Shown piece by piece: positions 1 to 8,625 of a stretch of DNA of 64,000 bases; the first letter of the stretch is position 1; every line of letters begins with the position of its first letter. Location: NCBI GenBank assembly GCA_964563165.1, contig CAZLWA010000008.1, positions 29,026 through 93,025 of the forward strand, given 5' to 3'. Origin of the DNA: CAZLWA01 sp964563165 (lineage in GTDB: Bacteria > CLD3 > SB21). Position numbers and translations under genes: made by a program. The notes under the pieces are model-generated. The model was given only the letters and a program-made list of their open reading frames with translations. It was not told the origin of the DNA and ran no database searches.

Positions 1-145
1 TCGAGTCCAATTTGGCGGTCTCAATTTTATATGCGGTTTCCAGAATGGTATATTGGGATTCTACCTCGCTCAAATCCTGGGCATGCAGGGAGGAGATCCA
101 AAACAAGGCCAGGCTCAGTACATAAAAGGATGTAGTTTGTATCAT
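1..145 (-). CDS. Exported protein, N-terminal fragment (cut by window edge)
   Basis: Forty-eight codons run from an ATG at 145-143 off the left edge. The visible protein begins MIQTTSFYVLSLALFWISSL and then HAQDLSEVES, a clear Sec signal peptide (hydrophobic stretch at about 7-20, likely cleavage near HAQ-D). The mature part seen so far is hydrophilic and looks helical, as in the N-termini of TolC-like or TPR proteins, but too little is present to assign a family. It lies 18 bp downstream of the response regulator gene on the same strand, so it is probably the third gene of that operon. Confidence 0.6.
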   Translation of the reverse strand, partial: MIQTTSFYVLSLALFWISSLHAQDLSEVESQYTILETAYKIETAKLDS

Positions 146-163
146 AACGCTCAGGTTTTGTGG

Positions 164-1549
164 TTAGGACTTTTCTGCTAAGAGCCCTAATCTTTCCATT
201 TTATAATATAAAGTACTTGTCCGAATACCGAGTATTTTTGCCGCTTGATTCTTTATGCCTCCGGTTTTTTTCAACGCGTCTTCGATCAGTTTTCTTTCAA
301 ATGCAACTACGGACGCTTCTAAAGGCAGCTGTTCCGACGGATCTAAAACATTTTTACGGGGTTCGACCAGATGCTGAGCCATGAGCCGGAGGTCGATGTG
401 AGGACCGGGCGTGATAACGCATAATCGTTCAAATAGATTTTCCAATTCACGGATATTTCCGGGCCAGGAATAATGCCGGAGTATTTCCAAACCTTCGGGG
501 CTGAGAGATTTCGGTTCTTCCTTTCTTCGCTCGCCAAATTTTTTCAGAAAATGCTCCACCAGCAGCGGTATATCCTCTTTTCGTTCGCGCAGCGGCGGCA
601 GGCGTATGGGAATCACGCGCAACCGGTAATACAGATCTTCGCGAAATTTCTCTTCCGCGATCCATTTGGATAAATTACGATGCGTGGCCGAAATGATGCG
701 CACGTCTGATGAAATTGTCTCTTCACCTCCCACCCGTTCAAATGTTTTGTCCTGGATCACATGTAAAAGCCGCACCTGCATCGCCGGTGAAATGTCGCCA
801 ATCTCGTCAAGGAACAATGTGCCGCCGTCGGCCAGTTCAAATCGCCCTTTTTTTCTGCGAATCGCTCCGGTGAAAGCGCCTTTTTCGTGCCCAAACAGTT
901 CGCTTTCCAGCAAATTGTCATTCAAGGCTCCGCAATTGACCTTGATGAACGAAGCCCCGTGGCGTGCACTTTGGCGATGGATCGCACGTGCAACTAATTC
1001 TTTACCGGTGCCGCTTTCGCCTTCTATGAGAACCGTCGTGTCCTCTTTTGCGATCCGTTCGATAATTTCGAAAATTTGGTACATGGCCGGCGAGTGCCCT
1101 AAGATCTCTTCGTAATGGCTGAACAATTCGTCATGCAGTATCTTGTTTTCCTCCTTCAGATCTGCCAAATCCGAAGACTGCTGGATTTTTTCTATTATTT
1201 TTTTTACACGGATCCGCAATTCATCTGCAGAAAAAGGTTTTGTCAGGAAATCTGCGGCTCCCAATTGCATAGCCTCGACGGCCGTTTCAACCGTTCCGAA
1301 AGCAGACACCATGATGACTTCTGTTGAAGCCTGCAGCGCCTTGGTCCTCTTCAGTATTTCGATGCCGTTGACCGGCTCCATTTTTAAATCCGCCAGCACC
1401 AACGAAACGGGCCTTTTCTCAAAAAAAGTTAATGCGTCGTTTCCGTTATCAAATTCATGAATCGTGAAACCTTCCCGTCGAAGGCTTTCAGCCATACCCA
1501 AACGCATCGAGGAATTGTCCTCCACTATCATGATTTCAAAATGCTTCAT
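164..1549 (-). CDS. Sigma-54-dependent NtrC-family response regulator
   Basis: A 461-residue two-component activator of sigma-54 promoters. The receiver domain (about 1-120) has acidic residues E10/D11, phospho-acceptor D54 and the conserved K104. The AAA+ domain (about 147-370) has Walker A GESGTGKE at 177-184, the sigma-54 contact loop GAFTGA at 224-229 and Walker B ending in DE at about 248. The C-terminus carries a Fis-type helix-turn-helix (NQAAKILGIRTSTLYYKMER). The length and domain order are those of NtrC, ZraR and AtoC. The start codon overlaps the end of the sensor kinase gene by 4 nt (ATGA), so the two are translationally coupled. The target genes are not shown by the sequence; the neighbouring exported protein and the envelope block are plausible candidates. 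Confidence 0.95.
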   Translation of the reverse strand: MKHFEIMIVEDNSSMRLGMAESLRREGFTIHEFDNGNDALTFFEKRPVSLVLADLKMEPVNGIEILKRTKALQASTEVIMVSAFGTVETAVEAMQLGAADFLTKPFSADELRIRVKKIIEKIQQSSDLADLKEENKILHDELFSHYEEILGHSPAMYQIFEIIERIAKEDTTVLIEGESGTGKELVARAIHRQSARHGASFIKVNCGALNDNLLESELFGHEKGAFTGAIRRKKGRFELADGGTLFLDEIGDISPAMQVRLLHVIQDKTFERVGGEETISSDVRIISATHRNLSKWIAEEKFREDLYYRLRVIPIRLPPLRERKEDIPLLVEHFLKKFGERRKEEPKSLSPEGLEILRHYSWPGNIRELENLFERLCVITPGPHIDLRLMAQHLVEPRKNVLDPSEQLPLEASVVAFERKLIEDALKKTGGIKNQAAKILGIRTSTLYYKMERLGLLAEKS

Positions 1550-2964
1550 ACGTTTCTCTCGGCAGTTTCTTTTTTTCCCGCTAAGCTGATTCTAAAAGTA
1601 CAACCTTTAGTCAAATTATTCCCGACGGACAAATGCGCGTCATTCTCCTCACAAAGTTTTTTGCACACCGCGAGCCCTAAACCGAATCCATTTTGATTCG
1701 TTGTAAAAAAAGGCTCAAATACCGCATTCAGATTTCCGTCCGGAATTCCGGGGCCGCTGTCAGCGATTTCGATATTGGCTGCGCCGGCCGATCGCGTAAC
1801 GCGAACCGTAATGGTTCCGCCTTCCGGCATAAAATGGACGCTGTTGCTCACCAAATTAAGAAATATCTGCTTCAAATGGTTGCGGTCAAAAAAAATCCTT
1901 CCGGCCGGCAAATCATGATCAAAACAAATATTTTTCTGATCAAATACGGTGCGAAATTGGTCGTGAATTTCCGTCAAAAAATCTCCGAGATCCACCCATT
2001 CCGGAGCGGTCTTCGAAGGTTTGCCATAATCCAGGTACGCCGTGATAAGCAGCTTGAGCCTGCCGATTTCATCAAGGATTCTCTGCACGTAGTCGACGCT
2101 TTTCCCTTCCCGTGCGAGGTCTTCTTTGATCAATCCCGTCAGGAGTTCCATACCCCCCAGCGGATTACGAATCTCATGAGCAACTTGAGCCAGCATGGCT
2201 TCTTTTTCCTTTTGCTGATTGGCCAATCCCAACCGCATTTTGTCCATCGCCTGGGCCAATATGAACAGATCGCCTGTGATGTGCTGCGGGATCGGCGTTT
2301 TCCATTCGCCTTTGCCAAGCCGATCGCTGAAGACCACCAGGCTGTCGATCGGTTTCGTAATGGCCAGCGCCAGCCACCATCCGCCGATACCTGTAAGCCC
2401 GATCCCTAAAATACCAATACTCCAAAATGCCAAAGAGATTTCTTCAATGACGACTAACCGGTCCGCTCCTTCTCTGATCCCAACCCAGTAATTTTCATCC
2501 AAGCGATAAAATCCCCACATATACCAAAGCCCGTCGGCCGCTTTGAACGGCAGCGAGGCCGCCGATTCCTTGATTTTCAGGTCATGAATCTCTTTTCTGT
2601 TAATCTGCAAAAGGGGCTCCGCATTTGCGTCGGAAGAAAGCGTGTCGCTAATTACAATCTGAAAAGAGTTGTTAAAAATAAAAGCGTTTTCCAGATGAAG
2701 TTGTTGTCTCTGTCCTAGAAAATACCGCCGATAAAAATTCTCCGCTGCTCCGTTCATTTCCCGGGTATCCAGGAACCGAACATATTTAGCATCCATATTC
2801 TCTGCGATTACACGCGTCATGAGATTAACTTGATCCGACAGCTGTTCCAAATAGATCTCACGAATCTTGTAATAACTCATCCGAGCCATCAGAGATACCA
2901 GCAGCAGCGTGATGATACCAAACAGGAGAATGATTCTAAATCGAAACGAAATGCGAGCTTTCAT
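1546..2964 (-). CDS. Membrane-bound sensor histidine kinase (NtrB/ZraS-like)
   Basis: A 472-residue kinase that should phosphorylate the adjacent NtrC-type regulator. It has TM1 (about 10-27), an extracytoplasmic sensor region (about 30-172), TM2 (about 176-200), a HAMP-like linker, a HisKA domain with AHEIRNP (phospho-acceptor H263), and a HATPase domain with an N-box region, the G1 motif DSGPGIP, an F-box (FEPFFTT) and a GLGLA glycine box. The extracytoplasmic domain resembles no ligand-binding fold I can name. The gene starts with ATG at 2964 behind about 90 bp of non-coding DNA, which probably holds the operon promoter although no convincing box stands out. Confidence 0.93.
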   Translation of the reverse strand: MKARISFRFRIILLFGIITLLLVSLMARMSYYKIREIYLEQLSDQVNLMTRVIAENMDAKYVRFLDTREMNGAAENFYRRYFLGQRQQLHLENAFIFNNSFQIVISDTLSSDANAEPLLQINRKEIHDLKIKESAASLPFKAADGLWYMWGFYRLDENYWVGIREGADRLVVIEEISLAFWSIGILGIGLTGIGGWWLALAITKPIDSLVVFSDRLGKGEWKTPIPQHITGDLFILAQAMDKMRLGLANQQKEKEAMLAQVAHEIRNPLGGMELLTGLIKEDLAREGKSVDYVQRILDEIGRLKLLITAYLDYGKPSKTAPEWVDLGDFLTEIHDQFRTVFDQKNICFDHDLPAGRIFFDRNHLKQIFLNLVSNSVHFMPEGGTITVRVTRSAGAANIEIADSGPGIPDGNLNAVFEPFFTTNQNGFGLGLAVCKKLCEENDAHLSVGNNLTKGCTFRISLAGKKETAERNV

Positions 2965-3058
2965 GAGCGTCTCTGACTGATTTTCTTTAATCTACGCATC
3001 CATACGAATAAACTCCATGAATTTTTCGAATGACAACCTTCTGATCATTGACATCAAT

Positions 3059-3490
3059 TTATTCAACTTTAGTAATTACAAATGTTCCGACAATTTGCAC
3101 GTCAATGGCGGTATTTGAACCCGTGACACGATTGCCTCCATACCTGTCATGGGCTATCGTCCCGGTGATATAAAGAAAGGGCCCTGGCGTTTCATACAAA
3201 TAAATGTTGACCTGTCCGTGCGCCGGGATTATGCCAGAGATGGCTCCCGTGCCGGCTTCGATCTGAGTCTTGGATCCAATTTGCTGAATGTCTTTCTGGC
3301 CTGAAATGATCGTATCCGTGATTACAAGCGTGAGCGAACCGGAAGCGACCTGCACACCGGCGGTATCCAACCCGACGTACTTGTAACTGCTCGTAGTCAA
3401 GGACGTCATCGGCTGTGCTCTGGAACCTGGGCTGGATTCACAAGCGATGATCCCGATCAGCAAAAACGCAAACAGAAGCATCGATCGCAT
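3059..3490 (-). CDS. Small putative lipoprotein of unknown function
   Basis: I start this at the ATG at 3490 (MRSMLLFAFLLIGIIACESS) because it gives a complete lipoprotein signal with lipobox IIAC; an upstream ATG at 3541 would only add a hydrophilic tail ahead of the signal. The mature protein is about 125 residues, rich in beta-strand and Thr/Ser/Gly, with no cysteines after the lipobox and no recognised motif. It is probably an envelope lipoprotein. It lies 71 bp downstream of another lipoprotein gene in the same direction, in a block of envelope genes. Confidence 0.72.
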   Translation of the reverse strand: MRSMLLFAFLLIGIIACESSPGSRAQPMTSLTTSSYKYVGLDTAGVQVASGSLTLVITDTIISGQKDIQQIGSKTQIEAGTGAISGIIPAHGQVNIYLYETPGPFLYITGTIAHDRYGGNRVTGSNTAIDVQIVGTFVITKVE

Positions 3491-3561
3491 ATGAATTTCT
3501 TTCTCGGATGACTTCACGTCTAAAATATAGCTGAATTTCAATAAGAAGGCAAAAGTCCCCT

Positions 3562-3981
3562 CTACTGAGTTTCTGATATCAATATCCTTACAGTGTAGTG
3601 CTGAATATCGTCAGGATAATTCAGTTCGACAATTTCAAATACGTACGTATTCCACCGAACGGAACGGGACGCAAGATTACCAAAAATGGCAGGCTTGACG
3701 GTCCCGGTGCTCTGATCTGACAGATTCCTAACATTTAATGAGGTGACGGCGTCCCCCTCCCAGACACATACGACATTGGGAGGACAGCGTGATTCAGACA
3801 AACTATCGAATGAAATTTCTAGATTATAGCCCTCGTGATGCACCGTTTGCCCATAATCAATATCGAGTTGATTTCCCGAGACTTTTTCCGTAACGATCGG
3901 CGGCAGCTTAGTGGGTTTCCACGAGTCTTCCCTCGCACAGCCGGCGAAAGCTAAGATCCAAATACACAGGAACAGTTTCAT
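3562..3981 (-). CDS. Putative lipoprotein with SRCPxxVxCVWxGxA motif
   Basis: A 139-residue protein with a short lipoprotein signal (MKLFLCIWILAFAGC, lipobox FAGC). The mature part is beta-rich and contains SRCPPNVVCVWEGDA at roughly residues 63-77, in which the two cysteines probably form a disulfide in the periplasm. The pattern SRCP..V.CVW.G.A recurs in small secreted or lipid-anchored proteins of unknown role in many Gram-negative bacteria; that is family memory, not a search result. No enzyme motif is seen. It lies between the small membrane protein gene and the next lipoprotein gene, all on the same strand. Confidence 0.72.
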   Translation of the reverse strand: MKLFLCIWILAFAGCAREDSWKPTKLPPIVTEKVSGNQLDIDYGQTVHHEGYNLEISFDSLSESRCPPNVVCVWEGDAVTSLNVRNLSDQSTGTVKPAIFGNLASRSVRWNTYVFEIVELNYPDDIQHYTVRILISETQ

Positions 3982-4031
3982 ATAGACGTCTTTTCACACG
4001 TTGAATTCACCCGGCGGCCTCTTTTGCTCAC

Positions 4032-4130
4032 TTAATTCTTGAGCAAGAAAATTAAAATGAGAGCGATGGCCGTCAAAACCGCAACACTCAAATATTCTTT
4101 TGTCAAATTGATCTCTTTGTCACGATTCAT
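4032..4130 (-). CDS. 32-residue single-pass membrane microprotein
   Basis: A very short gene whose ATG at 4130-4128 overlaps the last 11 nt of the barrel gene. A strong Shine-Dalgarno AGGAGA sits 9 nt upstream of the start, within the end of the barrel gene. The product is MNRDKEINLTKEYLSVAVLT followed by AIALILIFLLKN: a charged N-terminus and one transmembrane helix at about 14-30. It resembles the small hydrophobic peptides that accompany membrane complexes, but I recognise no family. A good ribosome site, coupling to the upstream gene and one clean hydrophobic segment make it more likely real than chance. Confidence 0.55.
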   Translation of the reverse strand: MNRDKEINLTKEYLSVAVLTAIALILIFLLKN

Positions 4131-5910
4131 GATTCAGGTCTCCTAAAAATTGGTTCTGAAGCTGAGCCACCACTGAGAAATACGCAAGGGGGTGGTCGAA
4201 TTGAGGATTCACAATGAGATTGATATTAAAATTCTGCGTGGGCATCACACCGATGCCGGCCATGACCGCTGTGGAATTATCCGTTCTTTTTTGGTCCGGC
4301 TGCCGGTACCGCTCGCCGAAATTGGTTTGCACGATCGTATTTCCGTTATCAACTTGTTCTCTTCGCGTATAATACGCCGTGGTCTCTTCTTTGATTTTCC
4401 AATTACCGAGGATGCGGTTAATGCCAAACACCATGTTCCAATGCTCACTAAATTGGTGGTGGACTAATACAGGAATTTGTATTTTCCAGTTCCAGGATCG
4501 ATACTTCCATACCAATCGTTTGTCTTCCGTCAGTCTAGAGTGACTAGCATTGGAGTCCGTAGGGTTCGTATAGCTGTAATCTGAGATCCGATTAGCCGTC
4601 ACCGGTTCGCTGCTCAGGATGCGTGATTGGTCGTAAGAAAAATTAATTCCTGCCAGAACGTCGCTTTTATCGGTAAGTTGGTACTTAATATTTACCGCTG
4701 CCTGATGGTTGTGCTTTTTCGTGCTGCCGGTACCGTTTCGGACATCCCTGACTGACGAATTGCCGTAATAATGCGATGTTCCGGGATTCCACGTGTACTG
4801 CGAACTGTATACAGCCGTATCTGTTATCAATGACGCATTCACGAGATCAATATCTGAAAGCGTGTAACGATAATAGAATCGCAGGTCCTTTTGATCGCTC
4901 AATTTTTCCGTAAAATCGACGGAGCCGTACCAGGTACGCCCGTCATGATCCCAATTTTGACCGGTTCGATTTTGGCTAAAATTGTAGCTCCAGTTATTCG
5001 GATCGTTATTGTAATCGTAATTTGAAGAGTCTACGATTGAATAGCTGTACTTCACTTTTCCGGTCAAATATCCGACTTTCACTCCCCAAGCTGTTTCCGG
5101 AGATAGATGATAACGGAGTCCACCACTCCAATCCAGATGATGATATTCCTGATTGCGCCGCTCTTCATGAAAAGAATTCCAATTGTAGCTTTGGGTGTAG
5201 GGATCCTGACTGGAATTGAGATAAGAGCCGTCGCGCGATTGAACAGCTCCATTCAGAGAAATTCCCAGATCCCATTGCCCTGAAAGTTTGTATCCCGCAA
5301 ATACTGAAAATAAATGCGACGTAGTCAGCATTTCATCGGTTCCTGAAAAGCGGTCGACGACCGGCATATAGGAATCGGCGATCCGCGTGCCAAAAGCATC
5401 GTAACCGAATTGAGCGTAATAGATCCAATCCGGAACCGTGTAGAATTTTTCAGCTTTGTGGATGATCTGATACGTTCCTCCTAAGAATAAATTGTTCCTC
5501 TTCTCGCGAAAGGGATACGTCAGAATTCCGACAGAAAAAAATGGTTCTGCTTCCTGCCGGGTGAGACTTGGCCACCGCGGATCCTGTGGTGGTGCGATAA
5601 GATAATCATTATAAAGCCGTGGGTATTGCGTAATCGGTTCTTCGGTTCGATCACTTCGAAAATCCCAATAAATCAGCCTGCCGTCGGTTAGTTTGGGCAA
5701 ATGTGCCGGATTCAAATACAGTTCTAGAAAAGGATCATCGATCAACCCGACGGAGACGTCTTTGAAATTCCTGAGCCCGAAAGTATTCATATAATAACTG
5801 TTGAAAAATAACGAGGATTCTTCAAAACTTTTTTCCGTCACACGCTCCCCAAAGTATTGGGTAAAAACTGCGGCAGGAAACAACATGTAAATGATCAAGT
5901 ACTTTTTCAT
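4120..5910 (-). CDS. Outer-membrane beta-barrel protein, unknown family
   Basis: I choose the ATG at 5910 (MKKYLIIYMLFPAAVFTQ) because it opens a signal peptide directly and has AAGGTGG nine bases upstream; an in-frame ATG at 5931 would add seven residues. The product is 596 residues. After the signal come a conserved-looking stretch FGLRNFKDVSVGLIDDPFLE and then long runs of alternating hydrophobic and aromatic strands rich in Y, W, N, S and D, typical of outer-membrane barrels of 14 or more strands. The C-terminus (LAYFSVVAQLQNQF) is barrel-like, followed by a short tail. The cargo is unknown. It lies 29 bp downstream of a lipoprotein gene, a frequent pairing of barrel and lipid-anchored partner. 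Confidence 0.75.
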   Translation of the reverse strand: MKKYLIIYMLFPAAVFTQYFGERVTEKSFEESSLFFNSYYMNTFGLRNFKDVSVGLIDDPFLELYLNPAHLPKLTDGRLIYWDFRSDRTEEPITQYPRLYNDYLIAPPQDPRWPSLTRQEAEPFFSVGILTYPFREKRNNLFLGGTYQIIHKAEKFYTVPDWIYYAQFGYDAFGTRIADSYMPVVDRFSGTDEMLTTSHLFSVFAGYKLSGQWDLGISLNGAVQSRDGSYLNSSQDPYTQSYNWNSFHEERRNQEYHHLDWSGGLRYHLSPETAWGVKVGYLTGKVKYSYSIVDSSNYDYNNDPNNWSYNFSQNRTGQNWDHDGRTWYGSVDFTEKLSDQKDLRFYYRYTLSDIDLVNASLITDTAVYSSQYTWNPGTSHYYGNSSVRDVRNGTGSTKKHNHQAAVNIKYQLTDKSDVLAGINFSYDQSRILSSEPVTANRISDYSYTNPTDSNASHSRLTEDKRLVWKYRSWNWKIQIPVLVHHQFSEHWNMVFGINRILGNWKIKEETTAYYTRREQVDNGNTIVQTNFGERYRQPDQKRTDNSTAVMAGIGVMPTQNFNINLIVNPQFDHPLAYFSVVAQLQNQFLGDLNHES

Positions 5911-5939
5911 CGCAGCCACCTTGACAGCCATATGTTGTT

Positions 5940-6851
5940 TCAGCGTCGTCGTTTATGAGCAGCTTGCTTAAGTGTATATATGACTACCAGCGAATCGCAA
6001 TCGGTAGAATAAGAATAATCCTGGCCGTCAACGATATAATGCACCCGATCTTCATCATAAACGGTTCGGGCATTATAACTGAAGTCCTGATATCCCACCA
6101 TGAATGAATCCGGAACCACAATCGAATCGCCGGATGAGCCGGTGTTGAACTTGATCCAGTATGAAAACGAGTCCGGCGTTGCGTCCTGGATCATTTGGGA
6201 TTCTGAATACCCGTCATGCGGCGCACAATCGTTTTCTCGCAGGCGCACATTGTGCGAAATGTCTGAATACGTGAAATCGACCATAGTATCGCCTGTAAAT
6301 GTCTGTCGATAGGACCCTTCCCAGTATCCGTTGAAAACCAACTCCCCGGTCTTCGTCGAATCGGCAAAATCCTTAAGACCGGTAACTGAGAACGAAGATG
6401 AATCGGAGAATGTAAATTCCACATTCCAATCCGATGGCGGCCAGGAGCCGTCAGTGTATGACTTGCACAGAAACGCGTCCGTTGCAGCGGTCGGCAGACC
6501 TTGATTGTCATGCGGCACATACTGATACTTGAATACTCCGTGCTGAGATGGATAGTCATACCTCGTGATCCAGAACCCCTCCTCCGAATCGTAATAGGTC
6601 GTATCAAAATAGTCAGAGCTGATGACACCGCCTATGCCGTATCCCCACGGCCAAAAATACCAGCGTGCCGGCGCCGCGGCAAAACCGGATGCGCCCGCAT
6701 ATTGTCCCAGGCCGTTCATGAGCATGGCCCGGCCCTGAGTATTGATGATCTTGTCCAGCATCTCTTTTGATACCGACGAGTTTCTGCCTGAGCTCTCGCA
6801 ACCGATCATGACTGACAAAAGACACAATAATACCTTCATTTGGGTTTTCAT
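5940..6851 (-). CDS. Putative lipoprotein, 303 residues, unknown function
   Basis: The N-terminus MKTQMKVLLCLLSVMIGCES gives a lipoprotein signal with lipobox MIGC. The ATG at 6851 is preceded by purine-rich AGGAG and AGGAA segments. The mature protein is acidic and rich in aromatic residues, Ser and Asp, with an early Ala/Gly/Trp-rich stretch (ARWYFWPWGYGIGG) and then beta-strand-like sequence. I see no catalytic motif. It is the first gene of the envelope block and probably co-transcribed with the barrel gene. A candidate promoter lies about 45-70 bp upstream of its start. Confidence 0.72.
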   Translation of the reverse strand: MKTQMKVLLCLLSVMIGCESSGRNSSVSKEMLDKIINTQGRAMLMNGLGQYAGASGFAAAPARWYFWPWGYGIGGVISSDYFDTTYYDSEEGFWITRYDYPSQHGVFKYQYVPHDNQGLPTAATDAFLCKSYTDGSWPPSDWNVEFTFSDSSSFSVTGLKDFADSTKTGELVFNGYWEGSYRQTFTGDTMVDFTYSDISHNVRLRENDCAPHDGYSESQMIQDATPDSFSYWIKFNTGSSGDSIVVPDSFMVGYQDFSYNARTVYDEDRVHYIVDGQDYSYSTDCDSLVVIYTLKQAAHKRRR

Positions 6852-6893
6852 TTCCTGGGCTCCTCTAATTTCCTTGTTGATGTGATTGTTAAT

Positions 6894-6921
6894 TGAATAG
6901 AACTTGCAGGATAATGGTCAA
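6894..6921 (-). promoter_or_regulatory. Possible promoter of the envelope block
   Basis: On the minus strand TTGACC (6921-6916) is followed after 16 bp by TATTCA (6899-6894), about 43 bp before the lipoprotein start at 6851. The match to sigma70 is moderate. Confidence 0.35.
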
Positions 6922-7018
6922 GTATCATGCCATGAAAAGTCTAAAATTTATTTCAGCTAAACTACTGTTTTAACTAGCCGCTGCATTTTGCCGTAAAATC
7001 AAGACAGTGAATGGGTTA

Positions 7019-7056
7019 TCGAAAATTAGATAGTGTATCGGAAATTAGATAATGAA
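7019..7056. repeat. Imperfect 19-bp tandem duplication
   Basis: Two adjacent 19-bp units, ATCGAAAATTAGATAGTGT (7019-7037) and ATCGGAAATTAGATAATGA (7038-7056), differ at four positions. They lie between the divergent ends of purC and the envelope block. They could be a regulatory duplication or simple slippage. Confidence 0.6.
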
Positions 7057-7100
7057 GGAATAGAAAGGAGGATGAGTCACGAATGCGGGGCTGCTGAAAT

Positions 7101-8357
7101 TTACTTTTTTTGTATCGGCTGTCCGAATTGAATCGCGTATCCGTTGTTGTCATAAATCGCAAAATCGCGCATGCCGTATTTAAAATTCTCGATGGGATAG
7201 CATATTTTCACTTTGTCCTTCAACTGGTCCCACAGATCATCGACGTGATCGGTATTGATGTAAATGGTGCCTGTGAACACGGGCTTATCGAATGGCATAT
7301 GGGCGTTTGGCAGAGCCAGCATAATGCTGATCTGGTCGCGGGAGAGCGAGGCCCATCCCCAATCGTCATTAAACAAATCGCAGTTAAAGCCAAGAATGTT
7401 GGTGTAGAATTCAATAGACCCTTTCAGGTCTTTTGTCCACAGCATGGGCCTTAGTTCGGTAAGCGCCGCTTTAGCCGCGGTCTTCGGAAGGAATAACCGC
7501 ATAGCTTCGAGATATTTCTCGCTCGTTTTCCGGATTATTTCTTCCGGCAACTGCGGGGGCGGCGTGTTGTTGTCCCACTTCGTCGAAAGCAAATAATCCC
7601 GTAAAAACTGTTTATCGTAACTGGGCTGTTTTGCTCCGGGTTTGTACTGGGAAAGAGGCCAGAAACGAGAGGAGTCCGGCGTGAGCAATTCGTCTATCAA
7701 GATCACTTCTCCGTCTTTCAAGCCGAATTCCATCTTCGTGTCCGCGATGATAATTCCTTTTTCTGAAGCTATTTTCTGTGCCAAAGTATAAACCGCAATA
7801 CTCAGCCCGCGAATCCTTTCCGCATTCTCCTCGCCGATCATTTTTATTACGTCTTCAAATGTAATGGATTGATCGTGGCCCTGTTCCGCCTTGGTCGTGG
7901 GCGTGAAGATTGGCCGGGGCAAACGCTCCGATTCCATCAAGCCTTTGGCCATGTTGATGCCTGAGACGCTGCCCGTTTTCAAATATTCAAGGTAACCCGA
8001 TCCGGTAATGTATCCGCGGACCACACATTCGACCGGCAGCGGTTGCGTCTTCATGACTAACATGCTCCGGTCACGGAGTTCTTTCAAATACGGTTTGCAA
8101 ATTCCGGGATATTTCTCGGTATCCGTCGTGACCATATGGTTCGGAACAATAGATTTTGTTTTCTCAAACCAGAATTTCGAAATTTGGGTAAGAACCTCGC
8201 CTTTGCGCGGAATCGGATTCGGCATGACAGCGTCAAACGCCGATATACGGTCCGTTGCAACGATCAGGAGATGGTCCCCGGCTTCATACACGTCCCGGAC
8301 CTTCCCGCGGCGAAAAAGTTTTAAAGTCGGGAAATCTGTTTGGGCAAGCGGTTTCAT
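7101..8357 (-). CDS. purC: SAICAR synthetase (PurC) fused to a C-terminal VOC/glyoxalase-like domain
   Basis: Residues 1-293 are phosphoribosylaminoimidazole-succinocarboxamide synthase, which joins CAIR and aspartate using ATP in purine synthesis. Diagnostic stretches are GKVRDVYE (18-25), ATDRISAFD (34-42), PVECVVRGYITGSGYLEY and ADTKMEFG (205-212), IDELLTPDSSR (221-231). PurC would normally end near residue 293. Here the frame continues through a short linker into about 120 residues (299-418) that read as a vicinal-oxygen-chelate domain: RPMLWTKDLKGSIEFYTNIL at its start and FAIYDNNGYAIQFGQP at its end, with the usual beta-alpha-beta-beta-beta pattern. No stop or frameshift lies between the parts. 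The VOC half may be structural or a small-molecule binding or lyase module; its metal ligands are not obvious. Monocistronic, followed by repeats upstream. Confidence 0.92.
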   Translation of the reverse strand: MKPLAQTDFPTLKLFRRGKVRDVYEAGDHLLIVATDRISAFDAVMPNPIPRKGEVLTQISKFWFEKTKSIVPNHMVTTDTEKYPGICKPYLKELRDRSMLVMKTQPLPVECVVRGYITGSGYLEYLKTGSVSGINMAKGLMESERLPRPIFTPTTKAEQGHDQSITFEDVIKMIGEENAERIRGLSIAVYTLAQKIASEKGIIIADTKMEFGLKDGEVILIDELLTPDSSRFWPLSQYKPGAKQPSYDKQFLRDYLLSTKWDNNTPPPQLPEEIIRKTSEKYLEAMRLFLPKTAAKAALTELRPMLWTKDLKGSIEFYTNILGFNCDLFNDDWGWASLSRDQISIMLALPNAHMPFDKPVFTGTIYINTDHVDDLWDQLKDKVKICYPIENFKYGMRDFAIYDNNGYAIQFGQPIQKK

Positions 8358-8492
8358 GGGTTTCTCAAATAGTTATGCCTGCGGTATTATTTGCGACATG
8401 ACCGCAATGACTCATCAGAAAAATAAATACCGGGGAGCAAAAGGTCATAATTTTTTTATTTGTTCTTGTGGGTCGCATAGATTTCCTCTTTT

Positions 8493-8619
8493 GGGCTAAA
8501 GCCCGATTTTCTTTTGTTTGATTTGACCCCAGGCTAAAGCCTGGGGCTACTTGATTCAATTTAATAGCCCCGAGCTTCAGCTCGGGGTTAACGAAACAAA
8601 AAAATCCGGGCTTTAGCCC
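8493..8619. repeat. Nested-palindrome MITE/REP-like element, about 127 bp
   Basis: Four palindromic units lie in a symmetric array: GGGCTAAAGCCC (8493-8504), CCCCAGGCTAAAGCCTGGGG (8527-8546), CCCCGAGCTTCAGCTCGGGG (8568-8587) and GGGCTTTAGCCC (8608-8619). The whole is itself an inverted repeat: the outer arms and the T-rich and A-rich spacers pair with one another around a central TTGATTCAA (8551-8559). It contains no gene and can fold into a large cruciform or hairpin, as non-autonomous mobile palindromes do. Confidence 0.75.
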
Positions 8620-8625
8620 CAACGC

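Noticed and set aside
7065..7130. Plus-strand mini-gene behind AGGAGG
   Set aside because: The frame ends after a few residues or runs antisense into the end of purC; chance purine run.
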